64,000 bases of DNA from Salticus scenicus (GCA_963930645.1 OZ005650.1:229606188-229670187), one strand, 5' to 3'. Positions 45,190 to 57,849 are shown, counted from the stretch's first letter. Notes: a model not told the origin generated them from the sequence alone. Made by a program: numbers and translations.

Positions 45190-45615
45190 TGAGAAAAAAT
45201 TCTGTAACTGCCATCTAGAATTTAAATTGTGGCTCTAGAAAAAATAGTTCCATGTGATCCTTATAAATTCTAGTTCCCTTGAAAAGCGAGTTCTAGAATC
45301 CCCTATTAAAATTCTAGAGCATTTGCCTATATTCTCGACTGCAAAGTTATTTAAAAATCTCTGCAAATAAATGAGACTACAAGAGGCGGGTTTCAGCAAC
45401 TATATTCTTGGTGTATGACCTAATTCTAGAAAATCAAGGGAGAATTTTCGCAATACAAAATGTTCAGAATATTCGGAATATTCAGAATATTGTTTTAACA
45501 TCTAGAAATGTGTAAACAAGAAATTCTCGACCATTTCGTCTATTCAGTTTATTGGCGTGCCTTATGCGCATAGTTCGGAAATCTATATTTCTTGTTAAGG
45601 GATTTAGAAAGTGGC
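45190..45615. repeat. Dispersed repeat family C, copy 1
   Basis: It matches 50867-51255 in the same orientation. Shared strings include AAATTCTAGTTCCCTT, GCGAGTTCT, TATTTAAAAATCTCTGCA and CCTTATGCGCATAG. About 80% similar by eye; function unknown. Confidence 0.75.
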
Positions 45616-45754
45616 CACTTATCCATTCTAGAGGAAGGCGGTATATTTTTTCTCATTGTAAAATATATCGAGCTATGTAAAACGGGACAGAAAGAAAAAA
45701 AAAAAAAAAAAAAAAAAAAAAAACGAAGCCATATGTATGTTCGCATTCAATTTC

Positions 45755-45957
45755 CAGAGACTCCAACATACTAATTAATATACCGTAGTATTGTTAGCCC
45801 CGCCTTTTTTTTTCACACCAGTAACATTTCAGAGTATTTTTCTTCTTATTTAATCATAATTGAATTTGGAGACTATTCCTCTAAAAATTTACTGGTGTGT
45901 AAAAAAGGGCGTGACTACCAACACTGCGGAATATTAATTAGGATGTTGGAGTCTCTG
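45755..45957. mobile_element. Small foldback element, family D copy 2
   Basis: CAGAGACTCCAACATACTAA pairs with TTAGGATGTTGGAGTCTCTG, and TTTTTTTTCACACCAGTAA pairs with TTACTGGTGTGTAAAAAAG. Total length 203 bp. The interior motifs match the copy at 24380-24545. Confidence 0.82.
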
Positions 45958-48798
45958 AATTTCTTTTAAGAGGTGAGTTGTTTTAACAGCATTTTACGAA
46001 GGCGAATTGAACAATATAAATAGCTAAGAAAGCAATGTAAATAATTAAATTAACTATAAAACACAGATAAAACTAATTGCAATATTTTACCAAATTAAAA
46101 GCTACCTTAAAAAGTGCTAATTACTTAAATTAAACTATAATTTTCCATAATTATAAGGTTTAGAAGTATTATTTTTTATCATATAATGTTGACGAAGCAA
46201 ATTTTATAATAGGACTTTGAATAAGTTCTCGCTGTTTCCTAACAAATGACATTACGAGGACTACGTGCATGCAGTTTCAGATGATAACGCATCTGTATGG
46301 AAGTACTGTCGGTAAGCTTGAAATTTAGAGCATGTTAGTTGGCCTCAGTCTGAACAATGTTATTTTTTTTTTTTAAATATCCAGTTTTGTGCCAAGTAAA
46401 GATTGTGACATCGTCAAGGGTCTTCTTTTGTACTCGACTGCCAGTGTGATGTTGAGGTGCCTCTCTGTCTGCAGGTTCATGGAAACGGACATTCCGTGCA
46501 CCCATTCACACTCTCAGCTTCTAAGGCACCGCAATTTCACGCTCCATTTTGATCTTGCCGACTGTGCCCCGCAGACGGAGGTTGTACCCAGACATTTTGA
46601 TGCCTAGCAAACACCAATGAATTATTAAACTAGGTGTGGACTTACGTATCTCACGTCACCAAAAATCTTTCTGATTTGTAGTCACCTTGTTGCAAAAGAG
46701 TTTTTTACCTCTTGCACCTCATCAAAAATTTTGAGGACTGAGAAAAATTCAGAGAACTCTAAGAACTTGGATTATGAGTGTCCTGTAAAAAGGACTTCTT
46801 TTTTTTTCTCTCTCTCTTTTCTGTCAGAGAGAAGGATGCATAGTTTTGTAAACACCCGTGTGAAAAATGTTACATTCATAAGTCCTTTTGGACAACACTG
46901 CATCTACTTATGTATTTTATTTTCAACCATTAAAGTTGTTATCGTTAACTAAGGAGATTAGTTTTAAATTTAAATAAATCATATTCAACAGAATGAAGTA
47001 AAACAAGAGTATTTTCGAAGCTGCAGATTTCTTCTTCAGGTTTACTGCGAGCATGCTCTGTCGGAAACGACATGCAGAGACTGTTTTTGACGCTTCAAAA
47101 TTCATGATTTCAATATTGGAGATAAATAAAGCTTTGTCTCAAAGAAAAAGTTTGAAGGCGAAGACCTGCATTTCAGACGCTAGTTGCATAAATCATTACG
47201 AATAAATAACACAACAGTTTCGAAATATTTGAAAGCATTAAGAAGGATACAGGTGGATGCCGTACAGATGTACACTGGACGGTGATATGGACGGTAACAT
47301 TGGACGGTGACATGGATACATATGTGCATTGTCCAATTGTACAGATGTATATTGGATGCCGCACGAAGAAGAAGAAGAAAAAAAAAAGCGAGAACTTATT
47401 TAAAGTCCTAACACTAAACTATTATGGTAATTTAAAGTGATGAACGATAAATTTTGTAATTAAGATAAATTGATTTTTTATTTATTTCAAAATGAGACTA
47501 CACTCAGCACATACAATAATAACCAGAATCATAAAATTCTATTCAATATAATTAATTACACTAAATAAAAATAAATTAAAATTATTTATACAAAATTGCA
47601 ATATATAACAACGGATAACATATATAAATAACAAAAATAAAAAGTTAACTAAATGAATAAAGTAAAATTTATTTATAGTAAATGCAATGAAACTTCTTCT
47701 AAGAAAATAAATGTGAGTCTTTAAACACCTCGAATAAGTTTTCAGTTATCCTCTGTGGAATAGAAACATAACAGTACGTAAGAATGTTTGTCTAAAAATT
47801 ATACATTAAGAAATTAAAACTAGAATAGTGAAGAAACGTTTTATCAGAGTTGAAAGATATCGAATGAGACAGTGACGAATTTTATTTAAAACCATTGAAG
47901 TGTTTTCAGGCAAAAGGAAATGAAAATTCCTCCCATATGCTTGAAATGTAAAAAGTTTAAAGTAATAATATATAAGAATATGCTATTATCGAGGTTCAAT
48001 CAATAACAATGATTTAAAGAATTTCAAATTATTTCCTTTCGTAAGGTTGAAAATATTAAATTTCTTTTTCAATTTTAGACATTTATTTTTTGAAACGTGT
48101 TACATATTGCATAAGGAACGGGAAATCGCAAATTCCCTTATTTTAAATTTGTTGTAGGATTAAACGCGCGAGTTTAAAATATAAATAGATTGAAATTGAA
48201 AAAAGAATAATTTAAGATTCTGTTTTCAACATTTATCATTCTTAAAACAATTTTAATATAATTTTTAGTTCTTAATAAATGATAATTTAAGATGCGTTAC
48301 TTACATGTCTTAGATAAGAGAAAAGAAAAATAAATGAAAAGGAAATATATGAAAATAAAAGTGAATGACATCAAAAGAAATTTTTTATCTTATCATATGT
48401 ACTAACAACAATGTACTTGCATTACTTTAAAAATGATAAGACAATCTTAAAAAGAAGAAATATAAAATAAGTGAAAATTTAATGATAGATTTGCTTGATT
48501 TTTAGAGAACAGATAAACTTGTGATGTGAAAATTTCTTTACGCACGCCTGAACCGCGAAATAAATAATCTAGCTCTTTGATTGAGGGAAAATCCGTAACA
48601 TTTAAATCTCGGTATCAATCGTCACTGTACGCTGCGATTTATAGACTACATGTAAATTTATCAGAGTATTATTTTTACGTTCATTTAGTCTATTTCTTGG
48701 ACACTAATTATTATTATTATTTATTTTATTATTAAACATTTGATTATTTTATTGAAAGTTTATGCATATATATATATATATCTTTTTTCTTTCACTTA
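45958..48798. other. AT-rich stretch with a GC-richer patch
   Basis: A compositionally distinct patch at about 46385-46625 holds a 72-codon plus frame (46389-46607) that I cannot assign to a family. A short GGACGGTGA-type repeat lies at about 47277-47312 and GAA repeats near 47365-47390. Otherwise nothing is identifiable. Confidence 0.5.
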
Positions 48799-49085
48799 CC
48801 AATATAATGGAGAGAAAATATTGATTTTGTGTCCAAATTTCCTGCACTGAGCTTTTGCTATAATAATACGTTTTGAGGTCCCCGGTATATGAAAATCAGG
48901 TTTTTAGCTGTTGTCTGTTATCAACATATCTTACCTAGACAGCATGCACTTTTTTTTCCCCCAGCAAATTTGAATTTGACTTCATATTATATTGCCATGA
49001 AAAATTTGACACACAGATTCGTTAAAAGTATAGACTTAGATAGGTTTCAGAGTGGTGTGGGCAAAATTTCTCTGAAAATTTTGGA
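48799..49085. repeat. Dispersed repeat family F, copy 2
   Basis: Same orientation and motif order as 30907-31260, with GAGAAAATATTG, GGTCCCCGGTATATGAAAA and TATCAACATATCT. No coding capacity. Confidence 0.6.
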
Positions 49086-49248
49086 ATAAACTTTAATTTT
49101 ATGACATCTTTAAATTTTTGAACGTATGTATTATGCTCAAAGGGGATGTTGAAAATAGAAAACTAAAAACAGGGATAGAATACAGAATCATATTATATTT
49201 GCAATAAAACTGTGTTAAACTGAAAATAAGTTCTATGACTGACACCTA

Positions 49249-50860
49249 CACCGAGTCCCAAAAGTTTAGACAATCAATAAAATTTGCATTAACATAAAAA
49301 GTAATAAAGTGCAATTAAAATTTGTGAGATAGGTAATAAATAAAAAAAGTTTTGCTGATATACACATACAAATAATGATCAAAGGTTTGAAATTGTAAAA
49401 CGTACATTAAATTATATGAAAATGTGCTGTCCCAAAAGTATAGACGCCTGTAAGTGTTTTTGGTTTTACATTTATAAAGGTAACTAAAAACTTACTTTTA
49501 ACATCGAATTGTATTTCCACGACACTTTGTAACATCGAGTACACGTTGATCCATAGAATTAATTAAGCATTGCATTACAGAAGGAGATATTTAGTGCCAC
49601 GCTTTGTCAGTTGCAGTTTTCAAATCATTTGCACATGTATATTGCTTTCCATTTTCATATATTTTAAGAGGTAAGATTCCCCATATGTTCTTCATGGGAT
49701 TCAAACCCGGACAAAATGCTGGCCTGTCAAATAGTGTGATATTGTTTTGCATAAACCACGTTTTCGTTGATCTGGAGGTATGGATGCATGCCTTATCTTT
49801 TTGGAAAACACAGTCTGGTTATGTTAGCAAATATATAATTGGCATTAAACTGGTACATAAAATATCCTGATAATCCTCTGATTTCATTTTCCTGTCCGCA
49901 AATCCTAGAAATGTTTGCCCGTTGATCCTCCGCCTTGTTGCCTGCTGAAACAGTTCTTCGGTTCTTTTCTTAGGTCATACCAGTAAAATTTATAACCGTC
50001 AGGGCCGTCCGAATTCCATTTCTTTTCATCATTGAAGATGACAGAAAGCTACTTTTCACTGTATGACATATGCTTTCTAGCCCACTATAGACGTGCAACT
50101 TTATGTTTCTGCTTTAAGCAAAGTTTTGCTTTCATTCTCCTGTAAACAACGTCTTTTGAAGCTTTAATTCTTCTGTGTACAGTATATTTTGAAATTATTG
50201 AAGTTGATGCAATTGCACGCGCAGATAAATTATCAACTGAAGCTTTTTTATAATAACATTCTGTCATCACGTAACGTTGTTTTCTTTGGTCTTCCGACTT
50301 GTTTTCGTGTATTCCATGTTCTACCTGATCTCAAAAATCTATAAATACTACTCAAGGACATCTTTATTCTTCTCGATATTTGTACAGGATTTTGTCGTTG
50401 TGCTTTTAACTGTAAAATCTTAATAATTTCATCTTTAGAAATTTTTTTAGAACGTGCATTTTTATCAGAATACGCAGGAAACGCCTTTTCCGAATCACAA
50501 ACAAAACAATATATTGAACTCATTAAATTATTAAGCTAAAAGTATAGCAGACGAAATTTCAATTAAAGGGAAAAATTATTCTGCATTTATAGAAGCAGAC
50601 GACAATAAGAATATTTTATTCTGTGAACAAAAATGTAAAAGAAAGCGTTTAATGCTGTATTGTGTCTTTTCTTTTGGGACAGCACGTTTTTACATAATTT
50701 AATGTACATTTTATAATTTCAAACCTTTGATCATAATTTATATGTGTATATCAGCAAAACTGTTTTTATTTATTAAATATCTCACGAATTTTAATTGTAT
50801 CTTATTACTTTTTATGTTAATGAAAATTTTATTGATTGTCTAAACTTTTGGGACACGGTG
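49249..50860 (-). mobile_element. Tc1-like DNA transposon with double terminal repeats
   Basis: The 1612-bp element is flanked by TA on both sides (49247-49248, 50861-50862). Terminal inverted repeats of about 185 bp each carry two copies of a GTCCCAAAAGT(T/A)TAGAC motif. Outer copies are at 49256 and about 50842, inner copies at about 49430 and 50672. This is the IR/DR layout known in several Tc1 elements. The interior encodes a decayed transposase on the minus strand. Confidence 0.9.
49600..50523 (-). pseudogene. Tc1-like transposase, frame-broken
   Basis: The first 91 codons from 50523 contain a helix-turn-helix region (KISKDEIIKILQL, then ISRRIKMSLSSIYRFL) and the GRPKKTTLRDDRML block that precedes the second DNA-binding subdomain. 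The frame shifts near 50250 and continues (LSARAIASTSIISKYTVHRR). A further stop-interrupted stretch includes VIFNDEKKWNSDGPDGYKFY near 50045-49985, which holds the first catalytic aspartate. Several stops follow. It was an active-type enzyme once but is inactive here. Confidence 0.85.
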
Positions 50861-50866
50861 TAGAAG

Positions 50867-51255
50867 ATAAACTGTGGCTTCAGTAAATATAGTTCATTGA
50901 CATCCTTACAAATTCTAGTTCCCTTTGCTAGCGAGTTCTGTGAACCCCTATTAGAATTCTAGAGAGTTTTCCTGTATTATCGTAGGGTAAAACTTATTTA
51001 AAAATCTCTGCATATAAATATGAGCACAATAAGGGTGTTTTACTAACTATAATCGTGGTTTATGATACAATTCTAAAAAATCAAGCGAGAATTTCTCGCA
51101 ATACAAAGTTTCATAATATTCATAATATAGTTTTAACATCTAGAAAATTATAGACTAGAAATTCTGGATTATTTCGTCTATCCAGGATATTTTGTTTACC
51201 TTATGCGCATAGATCGGAAATCTATATTTCTCGTTTTAGGATTCAGAAAATGACG
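50867..51255. repeat. Dispersed repeat family C, copy 2
   Basis: Direct copy of 45190-45615. It begins only a few bases after the Tc1-like element, so that element may have inserted at its edge. Confidence 0.75.
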
Positions 51256-52194
51256 TTATTTGTTCCAGATGAATACGGCATTTTTATTTATTTATTTATT
51301 ATTTATTTACTATTTATTTATTTATTTTGTTCAGTGTATCTTACCCCTTAATCTAAAATTTACCTTCATAGTATTTGAATACAGGGTAGGAGAAAAAAAT
51401 ATAAGTGGCACGTTAGATTTTCCAATTATTTTTTACGAAACCAGAATTTCTATTATATTGAAGGTAATAAATTAAAGTGGATGATTAAGAAAATGAGAGT
51501 AGCAATTCAGACAGAGGCGGTGAAACTGTTGCAAAATGTAGCAAAAGATGATCCTATAAAAGAACATGAAAATTATTTACAGGGGCTATGCATGCGATAA
51601 TACATACATAAAACTAGATGATTTAATCTTGATACAGCCAAAATTGGAGAAATATGTGTATCAAAATGTGAATCAGAAAATCATGGAGAAAAAAAAATGG
51701 TTGTAGTTCATATATTACCCAAATGTAATATTCGAGACATCACTAAATTTTCACACAGAAATTTTCTAAATTGTTCAGAAGCTGGTTCAAAATAACTTGA
51801 TGAAAATGCCCATGAAATTCCGATAATTTTTATCAGAGACTTTGACACCAATTTTGGAAAAAGAACATCTTAGCTATCAAATATTTTTCTGCATATAAAT
51901 TATATTTAACGATATCTCTAGTAATTGAAAGGCTAGTAATACAAGATATCCTACGACAATAGATGAAGTGTTTACAGGATATTTAGAGGTTTGATTCAAA
52001 ACATATTATTTCTTAATTCAATTACCACATACTATAAGTGTCGTTCTTGTACAATGATAAGAACTCAAAGATGAATGATATTCCTGCATTATAGTATGAT
52101 GTTTGAAATACAGATAATCAAAATAATGAACATGGTTTAATCTAAATACTATTTAATTTAGATAATGTAAGATATATATATAATACCAATATTT
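51256..52194. other. AT-rich stretch, nothing identifiable
   Basis: TTTA-rich simple sequence occurs at 51283-51328. No gene is recognised. Confidence 0.6.
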
Positions 52195-52277
52195 ACATAA
52201 CGTTAAAAACGCCAATGTAAAAAATTGTTAAGTTCAGACTGCAGTTTCGATAGTGTAAAGCGTACCGTCATCAGTGC

Positions 52278-52278
<1 letters not shown>

Positions 52279-52309
<31 letters not shown>
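52279..52309. repeat. (ATC)n microsatellite
   Basis: Uninterrupted ATC triplets within the left Penelope flank. Confidence 0.95.
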
Positions 52310-52617
52310 CCACGGGAGCTTCGGGAGTGTCAGCAATGATCGAAACCACCGCTTACCTCCAACTGAATATGTAGAAGGCTGTGGATGGGTTGCAGGATCA
52401 AACAAGTCGGAATTCTTCAACTAAGGATCAGCATGTTTTCCTAAAATTTTTCTTAACAATTTAATACTAAGAATCCGTGCAAAATGGCGAAGTAGATTAT
52501 TGCTCATTTATATAGGTAGGGAAGAGGATTATAGAGTCAAAGCAGTAACCAATAGGAATTTAGGAAACCGGAGCAGTAAGCCAATAGGAATTTGGGATGA
52601 AGAAAGCTATGTAAAAA

Positions 52618-53199
52618 TTAAGAATATGTGGGTTTTATGTAATTTTTCCAACAATCCGAGAGGGGGAAGGGTACAGCAAAATCGCAATTAATGATATTTT
52701 TATGATTTTTATAGTTATGGAAAACTTCTGGAGAATCGAGTTCATGTAAGTGTTTTGGCTGACTGATTATTTTAGCTGAATTAAACTTGAAATTATGGTT
52801 ATTTTCCCAACAATGCTTAGCAATGGCTGATTTTTTAGTTTCATGTTTTCGAATATAGCTCATGCGTTCTTTAAGGCGAAACTTATGTTTACGTTTTGTT
52901 TGACCAATATATAATTTGACTGACCACAATGATAAGGGATATTATATATACCCCCAAGAGTTGTGTGCATCAATAGGGTCTTTTAATCTAGAAAGGGCTA
53001 ATCTATTTATGGGTGAGAAAAATGTTTTAAAGTTATATTGTTTAAAAATCTTAGCTACGGCAAAACTAGATTTAGGGGAAAAAGGTTAAACAATATTTAT
53101 GTTGGAAAAGGACTTAGACATAGAAATACGAGAAATATGGAGATTTTGTAATTTAAAAATAGCTTTACCGATAATGGAAGGGTTGTAACCTCTGTCTAT
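52618..53199 (-). pseudogene. Penelope-like RT end and GIY-YIG endonuclease
   Basis: Read from 53199 downward, the sequence gives RGYNPSIIGKAIFKLQ, then an INRLALSRLKDPIDAHN-like segment, with stops in between. From 52929 an uninterrupted 103-codon stretch contains LYIGQTKRKHKFRLKERM (the YIG and catalytic arginine region of GIY-YIG) and SAIAKHCWENNHNF. This order is the C-terminal half of a Penelope-like polyprotein, where the endonuclease nicks target DNA for target-primed reverse transcription. Stops and the insertion make it inactive. Confidence 0.85.
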
Positions 53200-54223
53200 T
53201 AGAGATGGGCGTTATTTCACGTAACATAATAAGTAATATTATTATTGCATTGTAGCCTATTAGCACAGTAATATATTACAAAAAATATCCTATTAAAAAA
53301 ATAATATTTTCAACTTTATCTCTGCACGCGAAATAGACAAGAAATTTCTGGCGATAAAACTGATATAATACATCATTATACAAGTAAAAAGCTTGAATTA
53401 TTTCTTTTATATAATTACTTTTTTATTTTATTTTATTTAATTTACAAAATACAAAAACAATATTATGAACGCCGGCTAAAGACTCGCATCAGACCTTCCG
53501 CGCAGATGTTCGAATCGATTAGTTACTTCACGTCTGAAAAAAATAGGTCTGAAATCTCAGTAAGGAATACAGACGATTTCACGCAATCTGTTACTCAGTG
53601 ATATTCTGAATCAATAATATATTTCCATTTCCAAGTTCATAAAATTATCGTTAAAAAAATAATACAGCTGCAGCTGTATTATTTTTTTAACGATAATTTT
53701 GTAATGATAATATTTTCTAGAATGTATTACGGAATATTCCTTGTGAAATATATTAATCAAAATAATTTTAATAAGCAAGATAATTTTAACGTTTAGGACA
53801 AATAACATCGTGCTCATATTAATTTAGAAATGATTTATTTGGTGTTGATTATTTTTCATGGGATAATAAAATCGTTTGAATAAAAAACTTTGATACCACG
53901 GTTTAAAGAAATAGTGTTAATTTATGCAGCTAGCATGAGATAGGTAAGGGGTGATTATTAGATGTTGATTACTATTTCGTCATGAAGGTGAGGTATGGCA
54001 GTACACTTGCTAGGTTTGGCTTCACTTGCGTATTGGAAACAGATGTTTCGGGACGGGAGTTTGTTAATTGAAAGGAAGGAGTGTTTGTTTATATTTTAAT
54101 TGCTTATAGCAGAGGAAATTGAAAATGCGTAATGGCATACAGCATTTATTGTGGTTTTATTAAGAATAATTTGAGAAGAAAATTCAATATTTATTTTTTT
54201 TTTTATTTTTACTGTTTAGCTTT

Positions 54224-54256
<33 letters not shown>

Positions 54257-55057
54257 CTGATTTTTTGAGACTATTTTTTTACGATTTAAAATGAGTAAAG
54301 GTGTTAAGAATAGTTAATTATGCTCTTATGTTAAAATTAAGTCTCTGAGAAAATACATCATTTTATGCAATTTTTGTAAGCAAAATCTATATTTTTTAAC
54401 AAGTGTTTCCAATTTTAGAAAAAATATTCAAAGTGACTGTTTGATAAGTATGAGTGAAAAACACTAATTTTCTTGTCAATCTGGAAAGTTCACGTTCTTC
54501 GGAAAATCAAAAGAAACAGTCACTCGGTAGTTTAAAATTTGGGATGCCTTAAAGATGTTTCTTAAAAAATTGCTATTATTATTTAATTGTTTCTTAATTA
54601 CATATATGGCTTATAATATGAGAATTCTTTATTTTTTCAGAAAACGGCTCTTGTGTACGTGTTTCTTGATATTATTTGAAATATTCCGTTTTCATGTTTA
54701 AAGGAATTGTTTAATGAACTTTAAGCTTACTCGATTGGGACAAACGTTTGTGTAAAACTTTGACACTACCACTATTTCATATCAGCGTTTTTTTTTTTTT
54801 TTTATTGAATAAATTCTAGTGTTAAATAAAGTAAAAATTACTATTCGAAAGCATTGGGACTTAAAAATATGAACCGCATCCACTATGTAGGACACATTAT
54901 ATATTGTATATCATCCAGAAAGGATTAGAAAGACATTAGCCATATGTAAACTAAAAAGTAATAGGTTATAAAAATAATATGTTGCAAAACCCTATTACCA
55001 AAGGAAGTATGGAACGAAGTAACCTATTACTGAAAAGTAACTATTTATCCATCTCTA
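53200..55057. mobile_element. hAT-type non-autonomous insertion inside the Penelope element
   Basis: The 1858-bp element begins TAGAGATGGGC and ends CCATCTCTA. It is flanked by an 8-bp duplication with one mismatch, CTGTCTAT (53192-53199) and CAGTCTAT (55058-55065). The Penelope coding sequence resumes on the other side, which independently proves insertion. I see no transposase; the interior is AT-rich with long T-runs (54222-54254, 54789-54803) and the perfect palindrome at 53641-53700. Confidence 0.85.
53641..53700. repeat. Perfect 60-bp palindrome, no spacer
   Basis: Thirty bases beginning AAAATTATCGTTAAAAAAAT are followed immediately by their exact reverse complement, with CAGCTGCAGCTG at the centre. 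Pairing stops at both flanks (T at 53640 against G at 53701). Confidence 0.95.
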
Positions 55058-55065
55058 CAGTCTAT

Positions 55066-55317
55066 AGCAACTCCTTTAAGATATATGATTTCAAAATGGA
55101 GAGATTAAGAATCCGAACAAATGTTAAGCGCGCTATTGACAAAAGTATAAAAAGCGGCCATTTTCTGGACAGGTGGATGACATGAACGAGCATGAGGTGG
55201 TAATAAACCGGCAAAATGTTTACGATAAATAGTAGTGTAAAAACCTTTTTCAGTGTGAGAGACCAGTGTATCAAGGAAAGAGAGTAAAAGTGAAAGAGAG
55301 AAAGGTTCACACCACAT
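55066..55317 (-). pseudogene. Penelope-like RT fragment upstream of the insertion
   Basis: The frame contains FLDTLVSHTEKGFYTTIYRK and LLPPHARSCHPPVQKMAAFY, typical of the late RT palm and thumb region in Penelope-like elements. It ends at the hAT insertion, after which the same protein resumes at 53199. Upstream of it the sequence becomes the inverted terminal repeat, so most of the RT is missing. Confidence 0.82.
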
Positions 55318-56291
55318 ATTTTTAATCCGTATATTTTTACATAGCTTTCTTCATTCCAAATTGCTATTGGCTTACAGCTCCAGTTTCCTAAATTCTTATT
55401 GGTTGCTACTTTGACTCTATAATCTGCTTCCCTTCCAATAATCCACTTCGTCATTCTGCGCTGATGACGGTACGTTTTATACTACCGAAACTGAAGTTTG
55501 TACTTAACAATTTTTTACATTGACGTTTTTAACGTTTAACGTTGTGTAAGTATTGATATTTCTGTTCTGCGTCAAGTCTAGTCATTTATTATATATATAA
55601 TAGTTATTGTAAATATATGTTATTAGGGAATAAAAACTTTTAGAATTATTTTACAAACTGTGCTCAATTGCGTTTTATATGAAATATATATTTTTGCTTA
55701 CGGATATTCCTTTCCGTTTTGAACTATTTCATAAATTCGTAAAATAATTAAATTAACTTAGAATTATTGTCCACATTCATTACTTCAAGATATTGTTTAC
55801 TTCAAAAATAAATGTTAGATAAAAGATTAATTACTTTTCGTTTACCAAACATTTTTTTCACCCTCTCATAGAAATTATATAAATAATATGTGAATTCTTA
55901 CTTTTTTACATTTTCACGTCTGCTTATTTTTCCTCGATGATAATATGTTTTAATATATCATATTTTTAAATCATTTGTACGGAAGAACAATTTTTATAAA
56001 TTTCGTCATTAACCTGAACTTAGAAATCTGCTATGCCGTATTACAAACTCATAACTATAATTACAATACATTTTGTTATTCTTTTTTAGTTGTATTAGTT
56101 TAATATTTTGAAAATAAACTGCGTATAATGGAAATATTTTATGTTTATATTTGTTTATATTTTTTATTCCTTTAAGCCCACATCATAAAACAAGATTTAG
56201 ATAATTGTAATATTTAGGTATTAAAGTGATAACTTTTTTTTTTCTTTTTCATAGATTGCCATGCAATTCATCTTCTATTTTAAGGAAAGTA

Positions 56292-57849
56292 CACTCCTTC
56301 TTATATTTATAAGGACACTTTATATTTGAAATAACTAATGTAAAAGTAATTGTCATCAAGATTAACTAATTGACTTAATATATCTAGTATTCTAAAAACC
56401 AAAATTGCTATAATTTTTTTAATATGAAACAAAATTAATAAAAAATAAGGCAAAATGTATTTTTCTCCACGTTTTTAGATGTTCATAATTATAGGGACAA
56501 TCCAGATTTTTTTTGTTTTATTTAAATTACTAGTGGATAAATTACAGTTGACATGCGAATTTGTTAACTACTGGGCTAGATTAATTCATATATAAGCTTT
56601 CAATTTTTCTTGGACGGACATTACTGATAATTCCTCGAAAAAAAGAACGTTCAAGTAGTGAAGTATGATAAATGTGTTTTTTAAGTGGAAGGATAATTTC
56701 AATCCGCCGAGTTTCTAATGAAATTCGAAGATCTAAAATTGCTGAAGGAAATATGATCAAACGTTGAACTGCTGGTTTGATAGGAGAGAGATCTGATGCA
56801 AAATCAGAGTTGTTTTACAGAGATCGAAGACTCATAATTCCTCTTACTGTTCTACTCTTAATGACTGCTGCTAAATTTGCTCGTAATTTTTAACGAAAAG
56901 TTAGGGTCCACATTTATGCATGTTTAAAATAATTAATAATATGTTAAAACGAATAAATTCTTGTAATAATAAATCAGCATTTAATGGGGGAAAGAACGTC
57001 TGTGTTAAAGTTGAATAAAGACAATATTAAATGGTAAAATGTTGCATTTTCGGATGAAAAACATTTTATTCTTGATTAACGAAATGGTTTGAACAGTTAC
57101 TGGCACGATCTGAAGATAGCGAAAGACAGAGCAGATTTTTTAAAGGCAGATATGAATCGGGCATTTTAAAGGTGGATCTATGGTGCTCTGGGGAGCTGCT
57201 CCTACTCAAGGCAGAATGAATTTAGTAATTTTTTCAATTATTATGAACATCAAGAGAATATCCGCAAATTTAAACGTCGAATTATCAGATTTTTGTTAGA
57301 TTTTGGGGAGTAATAATACTTTTTTCAACAAGACTTTCATTTTTGCTCTACTTTTAGAGCAATAGGAAATAGTTTGAAGAAAGAAACTTCTGTGTTATTG
57401 CCTTTCCCATGGTCTAAAAGTTGAAAAAACGTTAACTTAAGATATTAGAAATGCGCATGCAAGTGGAAAGCAATTTTAAATAGTTTAAATGTATTAAGAA
57501 TATCATATATGCTATATGAAATGGTATTGAAACTGAATATTAAAAAAAAAAATGTATATGTATATACCAGAGAGAAGGTTTGACTGTTTAACCCTAAAAA
57601 GAGACCACATAAAATATTAATTTAAAGAAAAAATTACTAAAATTCGAGCTGTCCTTATAATTGTGAACACCTGAAAAATCATCTTTTTACCACATTTAAA
57701 GTTTCTTAAGATAGAAAAACGATAAAACTTTTTAAATATAGTCTATTAATGAAATTCAAATTAATTAAAAATATACTTGTTTAAATAATACTGTTCAGTG
57801 TTTAGTTAATATAGAAAAACGGGTGTCCTTATAATTATGAGAAGGAGTG
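56292..57849 (+). mobile_element. Second Tc1-like DNA transposon with double terminal repeats
   Basis: The 1558-bp element is flanked by TA (56290-56291, 57850-57851) and starts CACTCCTTCTTATATTTATA with the partner ATAATTATGAGAAGGAGTG at the right. Inner copies of the TTATAAGGACA motif occur near 56485 and 57652, so each end has two direct repeats about 175-190 bp apart. The interior holds a decayed plus-strand transposase. It belongs to a different lineage from 49249-50860. Confidence 0.85.
56680..57400 (+). pseudogene. Tc1-like transposase relic
   Basis: Recognisable pieces in shifting frames include RRVSNEIRRSKIAEG-like helix-turn-helix residues, FSDEKHFILD with the first catalytic region (about 57049-57079), NSYWHDL, a MVLWGAAP block (about 57180-57203) and FFQQDFHF. 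Stops and indels are frequent, so it is non-functional. Confidence 0.75.

Larger units (their letters stand above)
52195..55545 (-). mobile_element. Penelope-like element with inverted terminal repeats, truncated
   Basis: The flanks 52195-52270 plus 52480-52640 and 55310-55545 are inverted copies of each other. They share AACAATTTTTTACATTG, CTGATGACGGTACG and TTATAGAGTCAAAG. Penelope-like elements are known for such pseudo-LTRs in direct or inverted orientation. The interior minus strand encodes only the end of the reverse transcriptase and the GIY-YIG endonuclease. The coding region is split by a hAT-type insertion (53200-55057). An ATC microsatellite (52279-52309) and about 170 bp of unmatched sequence interrupt the left flank. 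Confidence 0.82.
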
